A stretch of 64,000 nt of DNA. Source: Mycobacterium sp. 3519A (lineage in GTDB: Bacteria; Actinomycetota; Actinomycetes; Mycobacteriales; Mycobacteriaceae). Each line of letters begins with the position of its first letter. Position 1 is the stretch's first letter. The position numbers and the translations under genes are program-made. The stretch covers positions 1,780,015 through 1,844,014 of the forward strand of contig NZ_OESG01000014.1 of NCBI RefSeq assembly GCF_900240945.1. The letters are read 5' to 3'. A model generated the notes under the pieces. That model was not told the origin of the DNA, made no database searches, and was given only the letters and a program-made list of their open reading frames with translations. Of this stretch, positions 25,927 to 34,545 are shown piece after piece.

Positions 25927-26538
25927 TCAGTCGCAGGCCGGACGGTGGACGTACGCCACGATGGCGTTGGTCAACCCACGCCGCGCCAGATCCAGGTCGT
26001 AGTACGAACCCAGTTGGCGTTCGGAGGCCAGGCCGCGCATCGCGCCGGGGATGAATGAGGCGACCTCGCGCACGCGTTCGGGGTCGACATCGACGTCGCG
26101 GAACGCCTGCTGGCACGCCTCGATCCAGCTCCGTCCCCACGATTGCAACTCAGCGGCTGTGCGCGGGTAGAGCCGTTCCAACTCGGCGCCGTCGCGGGGT
26201 AGGGCGGCGCGCAGCGTCTCGATCGCGCGCGAATCCGGTGCGGACAACCCGTCGAACAACAGGTCGATGATCGCCGCCACCCGTTCTCGAAGCGGCGCAA
26301 GGGGATTCGCGTTCGACGGCAACTGACCGCGCCGCTCCGCGGTGCGCCGTAACACCGCTGCCCACAAGCCGTCGATATCGCCGAACTGGTACTTGACCGC
26401 GCCCCAGGTGGCGCCCGCGTCTTTCGCGATGCGGTTGGCCGACGCCGCGGCGACATCACCCGTTGCCAGCGCGCGAAGTGCCGCGTCGAGCATGGCGTCG
26501 CGCGTCGCCTGGCCGCGGCGGTTGCTCCGTCGGGTCAT
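25927..26538 (-). CDS. TetR-family transcriptional regulator
   Basis: A 203-residue TetR regulator. The N-terminal HTH covers about residues 10-58 (GQATRDAMLDAALRAL, then RIAKDAGATWGAVKYQFGD), followed by a helical ligand-binding domain. The start at ATG 26538 fits the family; longer in-frame extensions run into the divergent Rieske gene. It is divergent from the Rieske oxygenase with only 49 nt between starts, so it probably controls that gene and itself. No clear palindrome is visible in the short intergenic region. Confidence 0.88.
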   Translation of the reverse strand: MTRRSNRRGQATRDAMLDAALRALATGDVAAASANRIAKDAGATWGAVKYQFGDIDGLWAAVLRRTAERRGQLPSNANPLAPLRERVAAIIDLLFDGLSAPDSRAIETLRAALPRDGAELERLYPRTAAELQSWGRSWIEACQQAFRDVDVDPERVREVASFIPGAMRGLASERQLGSYYDLDLARRGLTNAIVAYVHRPACD

Positions 26539-26587
26539 CGGGTCCGGCACTTGACGAATGATAGAGCCCTCTGTGATTCTTGTCGAC

Positions 26588-27613
26588 ATGGCCAAGCCGC
26601 CACTGTCCATGAAGCCGACGGGCTGGTTCCAGGTCGCGTGGTCAGACGAGGTCGGCGTCGGCGACGTCCACGCGATGAAGTACTTCGGCCAGGAGTTGGT
26701 CGCGTGGCGATCCGAGTCCGGCCGGGTCACGGTGATGAACGCATACTGCGAACACCTCGGCGCGCACCTCGGGTTCGGCGGGCACGTCGTCGGCGAGGTG
26801 ATCCAGTGCCCGTTCCACGGCTGGCAGTGGGACCAAGAGGGCCGCAACGTGTGCATCCCTTACGAGAGCAGACCCAACCGCGGCAGGCGGATGACGACCT
26901 ATCCGGTGGTCGAGCGCAACGAGTCGATCTACATCTGGCACGACGTCGAGGGCCGCGAACCCTACTTCGACGCACCCGACGTGTTCGCCAGTTTCCGGGA
27001 CGGCAGCAGCGTGGCCGACTACTACCCGCAGCAGCGGTTGTTCGAGCGTGGCCACGAACTGCACCCGCAGTACGTGCTGGAGAACGGCGTCGACTTCGCG
27101 CACTTCAAATACGTCCACCAGACGCCGATCAACCCGATCTTCACCAGGCATGACTTCGCCGAACCGGTCTCCTACGTCGACTTCACGATCACGTTCGAGG
27201 GCGACGATCAGCAGTCCATCGACGACGTCCGTAGTGGCGTCGAGGCGATCAACGGCGGGCTCGGCATCGCCGTGACCAAGAGCTGGGGGATGGTCGACAA
27301 TCGCACCATCTCGGCGATCACCCCGGTCGACGAGTCGACCTCCGATGTCCGGTTCATGGCCTACATCGGCCGCACCCCCGGCAAGGACTCCGAGCGGGCC
27401 GCGCGAAAAGCCGCCGAGTTCGGCGAGGAGATCATCCGCCAGTTCCGTCAGGACATCCACATCTGGTCGCATCAGCGCTACTCCGATCCGCCCGCGCTGG
27501 CCAGCTCGGAGTACGAGGGTTTCACCGCGATCCGCAAATGGGCCATGCAGTTCTATCCCGACGGCCGCGGAGGCAGCGCCGCGGACCTTGCCTCGACCGA
27601 TCAGAAGGGTTGA
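26588..27613 (+). CDS. Rieske [2Fe-2S] non-heme iron oxygenase, alpha subunit (KshA-like)
   Basis: A 341-residue aromatic-ring/steroid-type oxygenase component. The N-terminal Rieske domain has Cys-His (YCEHLGAHLG) and Cys-His (CPFHGW) ligands at about residues 56-86. The C-terminal catalytic domain has a mononuclear iron motif ENGVDFAHFKYVH near 170. The layout resembles 3-ketosteroid 9-alpha-hydroxylase oxygenase (KshA), so a steroid or polycyclic substrate is possible but not shown. No reductase or ferredoxin gene is adjacent, so it must borrow one. The ATG at 26588 is chosen over one 30 nt upstream. A DapB-like oxidoreductase follows directly. Confidence 0.88.
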   Translation: MAKPPLSMKPTGWFQVAWSDEVGVGDVHAMKYFGQELVAWRSESGRVTVMNAYCEHLGAHLGFGGHVVGEVIQCPFHGWQWDQEGRNVCIPYESRPNRGRRMTTYPVVERNESIYIWHDVEGREPYFDAPDVFASFRDGSSVADYYPQQRLFERGHELHPQYVLENGVDFAHFKYVHQTPINPIFTRHDFAEPVSYVDFTITFEGDDQQSIDDVRSGVEAINGGLGIAVTKSWGMVDNRTISAITPVDESTSDVRFMAYIGRTPGKDSERAARKAAEFGEEIIRQFRQDIHIWSHQRYSDPPALASSEYEGFTAIRKWAMQFYPDGRGGSAADLASTDQKG

Positions 27614-27618
27614 TCCTG

Positions 27619-28701
27619 TTGTCGAACAAGCCGATTCGCGTGTTTCAGGTCGCCACTGGCAACGTGGGATCCGAGATGATCAGGCGCTATGGAGCCCAGT
27701 CCGACCTGCAACTGGTGGGGGTGCACTGTTACTCGCCGGAGAAGATAGGCAAGGACGCGGGCGAACTGGCGGGCATCGAACCCAACGGCGTGATCGCCAC
27801 CGGCACCATCGACGAGATCATCGCCGCCAAACCCGACGTGCTGACGTTCCACGGGGTCTTCCCCGACGAGGACCTCTACGTCAATGTGCTCGAGGCCGGC
27901 ATCAACATCGTCACCACGGCCGACTGGATCACCGGTTGGCACCGCGACACCAACCATCCGCATCCGTCGGGTAAGCCGGTCAGCCAGTTACTGGCCGAGG
28001 CGTGCGAGCGAGGCTCGTCGTCCTTCTACGGCACGGGCATGAATCCCGGACTGAACCAGATTCTCGGCGTGGTCTGCTCGGCCGACGTCGCCGAGATCGA
28101 GAACGTCACCACCATCGAGTCCGTCGACGTGTCATGCCACCACAGCAAGGACACCTGGATCGAGGTGGGCTACGGCCTGCCGGTCGACGATCCGAGCATC
28201 CCTGGCAAGCTCGAGAAGTACACCCGGGTGTTCGCCGACAGCGTGCTGATGATGGCCGACTGCTTCGATCTGCAACTCGACGAGGTCAAGTTCAGCTACG
28301 AATTGGGCGCATGCACCAAGGACGTCAATCTGGGATGGTATGTGTTGCCGAAAGGTTCGCTGGGCGGCAACTACATCAAGTATCAGGGCATGGTCGACGG
28401 CGTGCCACGGGTGGAGACCCACCTGGAGTGGCAGATGACGCCGCACACCGATCCGAATTGGGATATCAAGGGCTGCTACATCACTCAGATCAAGGGCGAC
28501 CCCTGTGTCTACAACAAACACATGATCTTCCCGAAACCCGGAGTGGATCTGTCGAATCCCGACAACTTCGCCTCGATCGGCATGACGGTGACTGGCATGC
28601 CCGCGCTGCATGCGATCAAGTCGGTGGTCGAGGCGCCGCCTGGACTGCTCACCAGTGCGGACCTTCCGCTGCGAGGGCTCGCCGGTCGGTTCAAGGTCTA
28701 G
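27619..28701 (+). CDS. dihydrodipicolinate reductase-like NAD(P)H-dependent oxidoreductase
   Basis: A 360-residue protein with an N-terminal DapB-like Rossmann fold (IRVFQVATGNVGSEMIRR). It belongs to the mycobacterial group often annotated as NAD(P)H-dependent amine dehydrogenase family. A C-terminal alpha/beta domain would hold the substrate pocket. The true reaction is unknown; diaminopimelate synthesis is unlikely for this long branch. The start is TTG 27619, with AAGGG nine nucleotides upstream; TTG 27610, overlapping the Rieske stop, is an alternative. The tight linkage implies a shared catabolic pathway with the Rieske enzyme. Confidence 0.82.
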   Translation: MSNKPIRVFQVATGNVGSEMIRRYGAQSDLQLVGVHCYSPEKIGKDAGELAGIEPNGVIATGTIDEIIAAKPDVLTFHGVFPDEDLYVNVLEAGINIVTTADWITGWHRDTNHPHPSGKPVSQLLAEACERGSSSFYGTGMNPGLNQILGVVCSADVAEIENVTTIESVDVSCHHSKDTWIEVGYGLPVDDPSIPGKLEKYTRVFADSVLMMADCFDLQLDEVKFSYELGACTKDVNLGWYVLPKGSLGGNYIKYQGMVDGVPRVETHLEWQMTPHTDPNWDIKGCYITQIKGDPCVYNKHMIFPKPGVDLSNPDNFASIGMTVTGMPALHAIKSVVEAPPGLLTSADLPLRGLAGRFKV

Positions 28702-28763
28702 CTGGCAGAACGGGTTTCATCATTACGCGGTATTCGGGCGGCGCCTGCGAATAACCTGAACGC

Positions 28764-31319
28764 GTGTCGGAGGGGCGGCCGACGTGGGCATGCGTCAGGA
28801 GGATGGCCGGCTGTTGCGTGATGGCCGGAGCGCTGGCGGCGGCCTTGATGTTTCCTGTCGTCGGCGGCATCGGGTTGATGTCCAACCGCGCGGCCGACGT
28901 CGTCGCCAACGGGTCGTCGCAACTGATCGCTGGTGATGTACCGCAGGTGACGACGATGGTCGACGCGCAAGGCCAGCCGATCGCCTGGCTGTACACGCAG
29001 CGGCGGTTCGAGGTGCCGACGGACCGGATCTCGAACGCGATGAAGTTGGCGATCGTCTCGATCGAGGACAAGCGCTTCGCCGAACACAACGGCGTGGACT
29101 GGCCGGGCACGTTGACGGGGTTGTCCGGGTACCTCGCGGGTAATCCGGACACGCGCGGCGGTTCGACGATCGAGCAGCAGTACGTGAAGAACTACCAGTT
29201 GTTGGTCACCGCGCAGACCGACGCACAGCGGCGTGCCGCCGTCGCGCTGACCCCGGCGCGCAAGATGCGCGAGATCCGAATGGCGCTGGCGCTGGACAAG
29301 GCCATCAGTAAAGCCGAAATCCTGACCCGCTATCTGAACCTGGTGTATTTCGGCAACGGTGCGTTCGGCGTGCAGGACGCCGCGCAGACCTACTTCGGGA
29401 TCAACGCCTCCGAACTGAACTGGCAGCAGGCCGCGCTGCTGGCCGGGCTGGTGCAGTCGACCAGTCAGCACGATCCCTACACCAATCCCGACAGCGCGAT
29501 CAGCCGGCGAAACATCGTGCTGGACACCATGATCGAGAATCTGCCCCAGCGCGCCGACGAGCTGCGCGCGGCGAAGGCGCAACCCCTGGGTGTACTGCCG
29601 CAGCCGAACGGGTTGCCGAACGGCTGCATCGCCGCGGGCGATCGCGGCTTCTTCTGCGACTACGTGCTGGACTACCTGGCACGGGCCGGCATCAGCAAGG
29701 AGCAGGTGGCTCGCGGCGGATATCTGATTCGCACGTCGCTGGACCCGAAGGTGCAGGCGTCGGTCAAGTCGGCGGTGGACAAGATGGCCGACCCGGACCT
29801 CGACAGTGTCGCCAGCGTGATGAACGTGATCAAACCGGGCAAGGACACGCACTACGTGCTGGCGATGGCGAGTAACCGGCGGTACGGGCTGAACGACCAT
29901 GAACACGAGACGATGCAGCCGCTGCCCTTCTCACTGGTCGGCGATGGTGCAGGCTCGATATTCAAGATCTTCACCACCGCGGCGGCGCTCGACATGGGCA
30001 TGGGCATCGACTTCCAGCTGGATGTGCCTGGGTCGTTCCAGGCGCGCGGGCTCGGCAGCAGCGATACGCCGGGGTGTCCGAAGGAGACATGGTGTGTGCG
30101 CAACGCCGGGAACTACCGCGGCTCGCTGAAGGTCACCGACGCGTTGGCCGTATCGCCGAACACCGCCTTCGCCAAGCTGATTCAACAGGTCGGCGTTCCG
30201 CGCGCGGTCGACATGGCGGTGCGGATGGGGCTTCGGTCCTATGCCCTTCCGGGGACCGCCAGGTCGTACGACCCCGAAAGCAACGAGAGTTTGGCCGATT
30301 TCATCAAGAGGCAGAACATCGGCTCGTTCACGCTGGGGCCGTTCCAGCTCAACGCGCTCGAGTTGGCCAACGTGGCGGCGACACTGGGTTCGGGCGGCAC
30401 GTGGTGCCTGCCGAACCCGATCGTTGCGATCGTCGACCGCCACGGCAACGACGTGCCGGTGGAAGGACAACCATGTGACCAGGCGGTGCCTGAGGGGCTG
30501 GCCAACACGATGGCGAACGCGCTGAGCAAGGACTCCGTCAGCCCGGGCACCGCGGCAGGCGCGGCGTCGTCGGTTGGGTGGGATCTGCCGATGTCGGGGA
30601 AGACCGGCACCACCGAAGCACATCGGTCGGCGGGTTTTGTGGGGTTCACGAATCAGTACGCGGCGGCCAACTACATCTTCGACGATTCGAGCAATCCGTC
30701 CGGCATCTGCTCATTCCCGTTGCGGAAGTGCGGCAGCGGCAACCTGTTTGGCGGTAGTGAGCCCGCCCGCACCTGGTTCGAGGCGATGAAGCCGATCGCC
30801 ACGGATTTCGGTGAGGTGCACCTGCCGCCGACCGACCTGCGTTATGTCGACGGCACGTCGGGCAGCCAGGTGCCGAACGTGTCCGGCATGAAGGTTGATG
30901 CTGCGCGAGAGCGGTTGCGCAACGCCGGATTCCAGGTCGCCGAGAAGACGACGATGGTGAACAGCTCCGCGTCCTACGGCGCCGTCGTCGGTACGTCACC
31001 TAGCGGGAAGACGATTCCTGGGTCGATCATCACGATCAACGTCAGCAACGGCATCCCGCCTGCGCCGCCGCCACCACCGCCGCCACCGCCGGGTGAGCCG
31101 CCGCCTCCTGAAGTGCCGCCAGAGGGCATGACCATCGTGGAAATCCGTAGTCCCAGACGGCGGGCACGCACCGGAACACGTCACCGGCGGCCGCCACATG
31201 GCAGACCGACGGGAACGGCAGGTGCGTGGCCACCAGCGCCTCGCCTGTCGCCGCGAGTTCGCGCAGCAGACGGACCCGGACGCGGGCCGCTTCCTCGGGG
31301 TCGTGTTCGAAGCCGTTGA
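28764..31319 (+). CDS. class A penicillin-binding protein, PonA2/PonA3 type, with aberrant C-terminal tail
   Basis: An 851-residue bifunctional peptidoglycan synthase with an N-terminal transmembrane segment at about 13-38. The GT51 domain has catalytic Glu in IEDKRFAEHNG near 95. The transpeptidase has SxxK (GSIFKIF) near 400, SxN (SPNTAF) near 458 and KTG (SGKTGTTEAH) near 612. A PASTA domain lies at about 705-770, then a Pro-rich tract. PonA2 homologues continue VVEIPGLPP; here the frame is VEI then about 60 Arg/Pro-rich residues that are antisense to the convergent MBL gene. PonA2's usual neighbours are absent, so this may be the PonA3-like paralogue. The catalytic domains look intact. 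Confidence 0.88.
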   Translation: MSEGRPTWACVRRMAGCCVMAGALAAALMFPVVGGIGLMSNRAADVVANGSSQLIAGDVPQVTTMVDAQGQPIAWLYTQRRFEVPTDRISNAMKLAIVSIEDKRFAEHNGVDWPGTLTGLSGYLAGNPDTRGGSTIEQQYVKNYQLLVTAQTDAQRRAAVALTPARKMREIRMALALDKAISKAEILTRYLNLVYFGNGAFGVQDAAQTYFGINASELNWQQAALLAGLVQSTSQHDPYTNPDSAISRRNIVLDTMIENLPQRADELRAAKAQPLGVLPQPNGLPNGCIAAGDRGFFCDYVLDYLARAGISKEQVARGGYLIRTSLDPKVQASVKSAVDKMADPDLDSVASVMNVIKPGKDTHYVLAMASNRRYGLNDHEHETMQPLPFSLVGDGAGSIFKIFTTAAALDMGMGIDFQLDVPGSFQARGLGSSDTPGCPKETWCVRNAGNYRGSLKVTDALAVSPNTAFAKLIQQVGVPRAVDMAVRMGLRSYALPGTARSYDPESNESLADFIKRQNIGSFTLGPFQLNALELANVAATLGSGGTWCLPNPIVAIVDRHGNDVPVEGQPCDQAVPEGLANTMANALSKDSVSPGTAAGAASSVGWDLPMSGKTGTTEAHRSAGFVGFTNQYAAANYIFDDSSNPSGICSFPLRKCGSGNLFGGSEPARTWFEAMKPIATDFGEVHLPPTDLRYVDGTSGSQVPNVSGMKVDAARERLRNAGFQVAEKTTMVNSSASYGAVVGTSPSGKTIPGSIITINVSNGIPPAPPPPPPPPPGEPPPPEVPPEGMTIVEIRSPRRRARTGTRHRRPPHGRPTGTAGAWPPAPRLSPRVRAADGPGRGPLPRGRVRSR

Positions 31320-32058
31320 ACCAGTCGGGCTGGTCGAATCCGACCTGGAACACCGCATCGCCTGCGAACGTCAACGCGTTGCCCCCCGACGCCAGCCGGA
31401 CCACGCTGTGTCCGGGGGTGTGGCCGCCCGTCTTGGTCACCAGCACTCCTGGCGCCACCTCGTGCTCGGTCTCGAACGGTCGTAACCGGCCGCGGTATTC
31501 GTCGAGGAACCGGGAGGCGGCGGACCGCAGCGCGTCGGGCACCGGGGCGGGCATGTGGGTGTGGGAGAAGTCGGGCGCCTCCCAGAACTCCGCTTCCGCG
31601 GCTGCCACATGGACCCGCAGGTCTGGGCTGAGTTCCTGCTGCAGGCCGTCGCCGAGCAGTCCGCCGACGTGGTCCATGTGCATGTGGGTCAGCACGACGT
31701 CGGTCACCGATGCGGGGTCGATGCCCGCGGCGTGCAACCGCATTGCCAGCTGTCCCGCCCGCGGGAAGTCGGGGAACTCGCCGCCCAATCCGGCGTCGAT
31801 GAGGATGGTCTGGCTGCCGCTGCGCACCACCGCCACGTTCAGCGGCCAGTCGAGCACGTCCGGCGGCAGGAAATTGCCGTCCAACCAGCCGGCCAGGTCG
31901 GCCGAGTCGGCGTTGTACGCCATCGTCTGGGCCGGTATCGGCAGCATGCCGTCGCTGATCACCAGCACGTCGAGATCGCCGACCTGCAGGGCGTAGCGCG
32001 ACGGCACCAACTCGTCGAGACCCTGCGTGCCGAGGTCCGAAATGTTGTCCAAGCTCAT
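31042..32058 (-). CDS. metallo-beta-lactamase-fold hydrolase with aberrant C terminus
   Basis: A 338-residue MBL-fold hydrolase with the THMHMDHVGGLL metal motif near residue 125, a second His in GGHTPGHSVV and a metal Asp in TFAGDAVF. Family members of this size are lactonase or esterase-like; the substrate is unknown. GGAGGA precedes the ATG at 32058. The domain should end at about VWDY (31145), but the frame continues 33 residues antisense to the proline-rich tail of the convergent PBP, giving a 278-nt tail-to-tail overlap. This suggests that the original stop codon was lost. It is 61 nt downstream of the sucrase/ferredoxin-like gene and may share its transcript. Confidence 0.85.
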   Translation of the reverse strand: MSLDNISDLGTQGLDELVPSRYALQVGDLDVLVISDGMLPIPAQTMAYNADSADLAGWLDGNFLPPDVLDWPLNVAVVRSGSQTILIDAGLGGEFPDFPRAGQLAMRLHAAGIDPASVTDVVLTHMHMDHVGGLLGDGLQQELSPDLRVHVAAAEAEFWEAPDFSHTHMPAPVPDALRSAASRFLDEYRGRLRPFETEHEVAPGVLVTKTGGHTPGHSVVRLASGGNALTFAGDAVFQVGFDQPDWFNGFEHDPEEAARVRVRLLRELAATGEALVATHLPFPSVCHVAAAGDVFRCVPAVWDYGFPRWSCPLAALQEAAAHPAVAAVVAAAQAGCRC

Positions 32059-32119
32059 GACCGCTCCTCCGTATCCGTGACTGCTTCCTAACGCCCGGAA
32101 CGGGTGGGGCTGCGCCGAT

Positions 32120-33013
32120 TCATCCCGGCGGTGTGGTGATCGACGCGAGCGTGAAGGTCCGCACCCGGCCGGACACCTGCGCATGGCATTGCGAGAACAG
32201 CGGCTCCGACATCTCCTCGGTGAGGCAGACTTCGAGCGGTCCTGTTTCGCTGCTGAGCACCACGCGGATCCGGTGCTCGCCCCGCTCGACTTCGACTGGT
32301 GGCAAGCCGGCGATGCGGTCGTCACCGGTGGCCTCGCGGGCGAAGTACTGCGCGGCCTGGACGGCATGCGGCAGCGAGGTACGACCCCGCAGAAACGCGT
32401 TGTCAACCCGCCCCTCGAGATACAACCGCACGAGATCCGCCGAATCGGTCGAGTCGACCCGTCCGTAACACAGCCCTTCCGGCAACACCAGCATGGTGGC
32501 CGCGAACCGGTCCCCGCCCAAATGCGAGCACTCCCAAGTGAAGTCGGGGTACTTCGCCGCGATCGCCTTACACGCGCTGCGACCCCGAACAGCGCAGCAC
32601 TGATCGTGCTTACCGTGCGCACAGACCGCGACAAGCGGATCCGTCTGCACGGTGCCGTCACTGCCGTCGAGGGCGATGTCCAGGTACTCGCGCGGATGAG
32701 CCACCTCCCCGCCGTACAGCACTTCGCCGCCGACATCGGCGTGCGCGATGAACCATCGCCATCGCGGCGTGGCTGGCCGGCGTCCGTGCTTGCGTATCGC
32801 CGCGATGCGCATCTTCGCCGTCTCGACGCGGCGGACGATGGCGCGGCCGAGTTCGGGATCGATGATCGCCGGGGACCGAAGGAACGCCGAATGTCCCCAG
32901 CCGCCTGGCAATTCGAGCAGCACCCACGACGAGCCCGCCGAAGCGGTGCCGTACATCGGATCGCCACGGGCAAGCGACTGATCGCTGCATGGCGTTCGCC
33001 TGGCCGCGGTCAT
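32120..33013 (-). CDS. sucrase/ferredoxin-like protein (thioredoxin-like [2Fe-2S])
   Basis: A 297-residue Suc/Fer-like protein. A thioredoxin-like ferredoxin domain is suggested by the Cys-rich CAHGKHDQCC motif near residue 135, with further Cys in RSACKA and TWECSH. These would ligate a [2Fe-2S] cluster, as in the family. The role is electron transfer or unknown. The ATG overlaps the stop of the JmjC gene (ATGA), so the two are translated together, pointing to a joint function with the oxygenase and the repeat peptide upstream. Confidence 0.8.
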   Translation of the reverse strand: MTAARRTPCSDQSLARGDPMYGTASAGSSWVLLELPGGWGHSAFLRSPAIIDPELGRAIVRRVETAKMRIAAIRKHGRRPATPRWRWFIAHADVGGEVLYGGEVAHPREYLDIALDGSDGTVQTDPLVAVCAHGKHDQCCAVRGRSACKAIAAKYPDFTWECSHLGGDRFAATMLVLPEGLCYGRVDSTDSADLVRLYLEGRVDNAFLRGRTSLPHAVQAAQYFAREATGDDRIAGLPPVEVERGEHRIRVVLSSETGPLEVCLTEEMSEPLFSQCHAQVSGRVRTFTLASITTPPG

Positions 33014-34257
33014 CCGTTGTCCGGCTCGACAACGGCCTCTCGAAGCAACCGACGGATCAGCACTGCGGCGTCGGTGCGGTCGAGACCCGGCATCGTTGCC
33101 GCGTCGACGGCAAGCCCTCGGTGAAGCGCCGCAACGGCCTCCGCGCACGACATCGGGAACGTCATCACCTTGTCGGGCAATCGCAGGACGAGCCGTCCGT
33201 CGGTGTGTGCCATCGTGGCCACCAGCCCACGGCGCCAACGGACCCGGGTGGTCACAGCGGATTCCGAAGCGCCGAACGCGGCCAGCGGGCGCACGGCGAC
33301 GGGCCGTGTCTGCTTGGCGTGCCCCTGGATCAACTGTGCGGCGGCGCCTGCGCTGACGGTGGCCGCCCCGTCGCGCAGCGCATCGACCATTTCCGCCATC
33401 ACTTTCGTCACCGTCGCGATGATCTCATCCTCGTCGGTGGGATTTCGGCCCAGCGGCAACGACCGTCGGAACGCTTCGGTCGCCGCCAACTGGTCGACGA
33501 CCGCGCGCGCGACATCCACACCGGTGACCGTGGATACGCCGACCGTCAGGTGGATGGACGTGGTGTCCAACGCCTGCGCCGAATGCACCCAGCCACGCGG
33601 TAGGTACAGCGCGTCGCCCTCGGACAGCACCGTGTCGATCACCGGATCGTCGCTCACCCGTTCTGCGATCGCGGAACGGTAGCGAGTCCACGGCTGCGAG
33701 GGCAGCGGATGGCTGTGTACGGATTCGTGCACGATCCACCGCTTCTGCCCGGCGACCTGAAGGACGAACACGTCGTGGACGTCGTAGTGCGGGTCGAAGC
33801 CGCGATTGCTGGGCGGTGTGATGTAGGCGTTCGCCTGCACCGGATGGCCGACATCGTCGACGACTTGTCGGACGAAGTCGATCAGCGGAGGCCACAGTCG
33901 ATGCAGGCCCTGCAGCACAATCGTTGCGCCAGAGGCGAATTGGGCGAGCACCTTGGCGGAGTCCACCTGGTCCGGCATCTCCGCGCCGAATCCGGCAGGC
34001 CCGAGGTAACAGTCCTTGGCCAGGACGTCGCCTTCCTTGGCCATCCGGATGAACGGCGCGCGTACCCCGCGCTCGGCGATCAGTTCGTCGACCGTCTCAG
34101 GTGAGAGCAGGTCCCGGAAATCACGCGGCAGCTCAGTCGCTGGGCTGAGCAACGGTTTATGACCCCAGAACTCGGTGGCGAAGGATTCCGGGTCGATCGC
34201 GATGCAGCGACTCAGCGCCGCGAAGCCGTCATGCGGTTCCGTCGGCACCGCCGTCAT
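33010..34257 (-). CDS. JmjC/cupin-like 2-oxoglutarate-dependent oxygenase
   Basis: A 415-residue cupin of the JmjC-like family (RoxA/ribosomal oxygenase relatives), probably an iron- and 2-oxoglutarate-dependent hydroxylase acting on protein or peptide side chains. The iron triad is visible as His157-x-Asp159 (FDPHYDVHD) and His225 (PRGWVHSAQ). A candidate 2OG-binding Lys is K172. The C-terminal third (about 300-415) is helical, with a winged-helix-like end. The ATG at 34257 lies inside the last repeat of the upstream peptide gene (29-nt overlap, different frame); GTG 34248 is an alternative. The context makes the repeat peptide its most likely substrate. Confidence 0.85.
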   Translation of the reverse strand: MTAVPTEPHDGFAALSRCIAIDPESFATEFWGHKPLLSPATELPRDFRDLLSPETVDELIAERGVRAPFIRMAKEGDVLAKDCYLGPAGFGAEMPDQVDSAKVLAQFASGATIVLQGLHRLWPPLIDFVRQVVDDVGHPVQANAYITPPSNRGFDPHYDVHDVFVLQVAGQKRWIVHESVHSHPLPSQPWTRYRSAIAERVSDDPVIDTVLSEGDALYLPRGWVHSAQALDTTSIHLTVGVSTVTGVDVARAVVDQLAATEAFRRSLPLGRNPTDEDEIIATVTKVMAEMVDALRDGAATVSAGAAAQLIQGHAKQTRPVAVRPLAAFGASESAVTTRVRWRRGLVATMAHTDGRLVLRLPDKVMTFPMSCAEAVAALHRGLAVDAATMPGLDRTDAAVLIRRLLREAVVEPDNG

Positions 34258-34474
34258 GGCCTTCGGGGTTGGAGCCGCCGTCGGCCGGGCCTTCGCCGCC
34301 CGCCGTACCGTCGGCCCCGCCGTCGTGACCTTCGGGGTTGGAGCCGCCGTCGGCCGGGCCTTCGCCGCCCGCCGTACCGTCGGCCCCGCCGTCGTGACCT
34401 TCGGGGTTCGACCCGCCGTCGGCAGTACCTTCGCCGCCGCCCGAGGTGGTGATGTCGTCGTCGTCCAGTGGCAT
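34229..34474 (-). CDS. 81-residue acidic Gly-rich peptide with three 23-residue repeats, candidate modified peptide precursor
   Basis: A small gene with a good ribosome-binding site (AAAGGGA, 7 nt before ATG). The product begins MPLDDDDITTSGG, a short acidic leader with a Gly-Gly step, followed by three tandem repeats at residues 13-35, 36-58 and 59-81. Each unit has the parts GGEG, ADGGSNPEG, HDGGADGTA; only Thr17 versus Pro40/Pro63 differs. The repeats have no Cys, Lys or aromatic residues but are rich in Asp, plus one Asn and one His per unit. The JmjC oxygenase starts within its last repeat. I do not recognise a described family. A RiPP-like precursor or structural peptide is the inference. 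Confidence 0.72.
   Translation of the reverse strand: MPLDDDDITTSGGGEGTADGGSNPEGHDGGADGTAGGEGPADGGSNPEGHDGGADGTAGGEGPADGGSNPEGHDGGADGTA
34261..34398. repeat. two identical 69-bp tandem repeats within the peptide gene
   Basis: The 69-bp unit at 34261-34329 is repeated without a change at 34330-34398; a third, diverged copy extends to about 34440. The period keeps the reading frame and encodes the 23-residue repeats. Identity at DNA level suggests recent duplication or gene-conversion-like homogenisation, so copy number may vary between strains. Confidence 0.9.
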
Positions 34475-34545
34475 GGTGATCCCTTTCCCGCGATGCGTGC
34501 GCTGAGAGTTACCCGCGACGGCTCCGGCGAAACGGGCCCTGGGGG

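Noticed and set aside
34229..34474. CRISPR-like array from 69-bp repeats
   Set aside because: The units are directly adjacent with no spacers, keep one reading frame and sit behind a ribosome-binding site, so they are coding tandem repeats.
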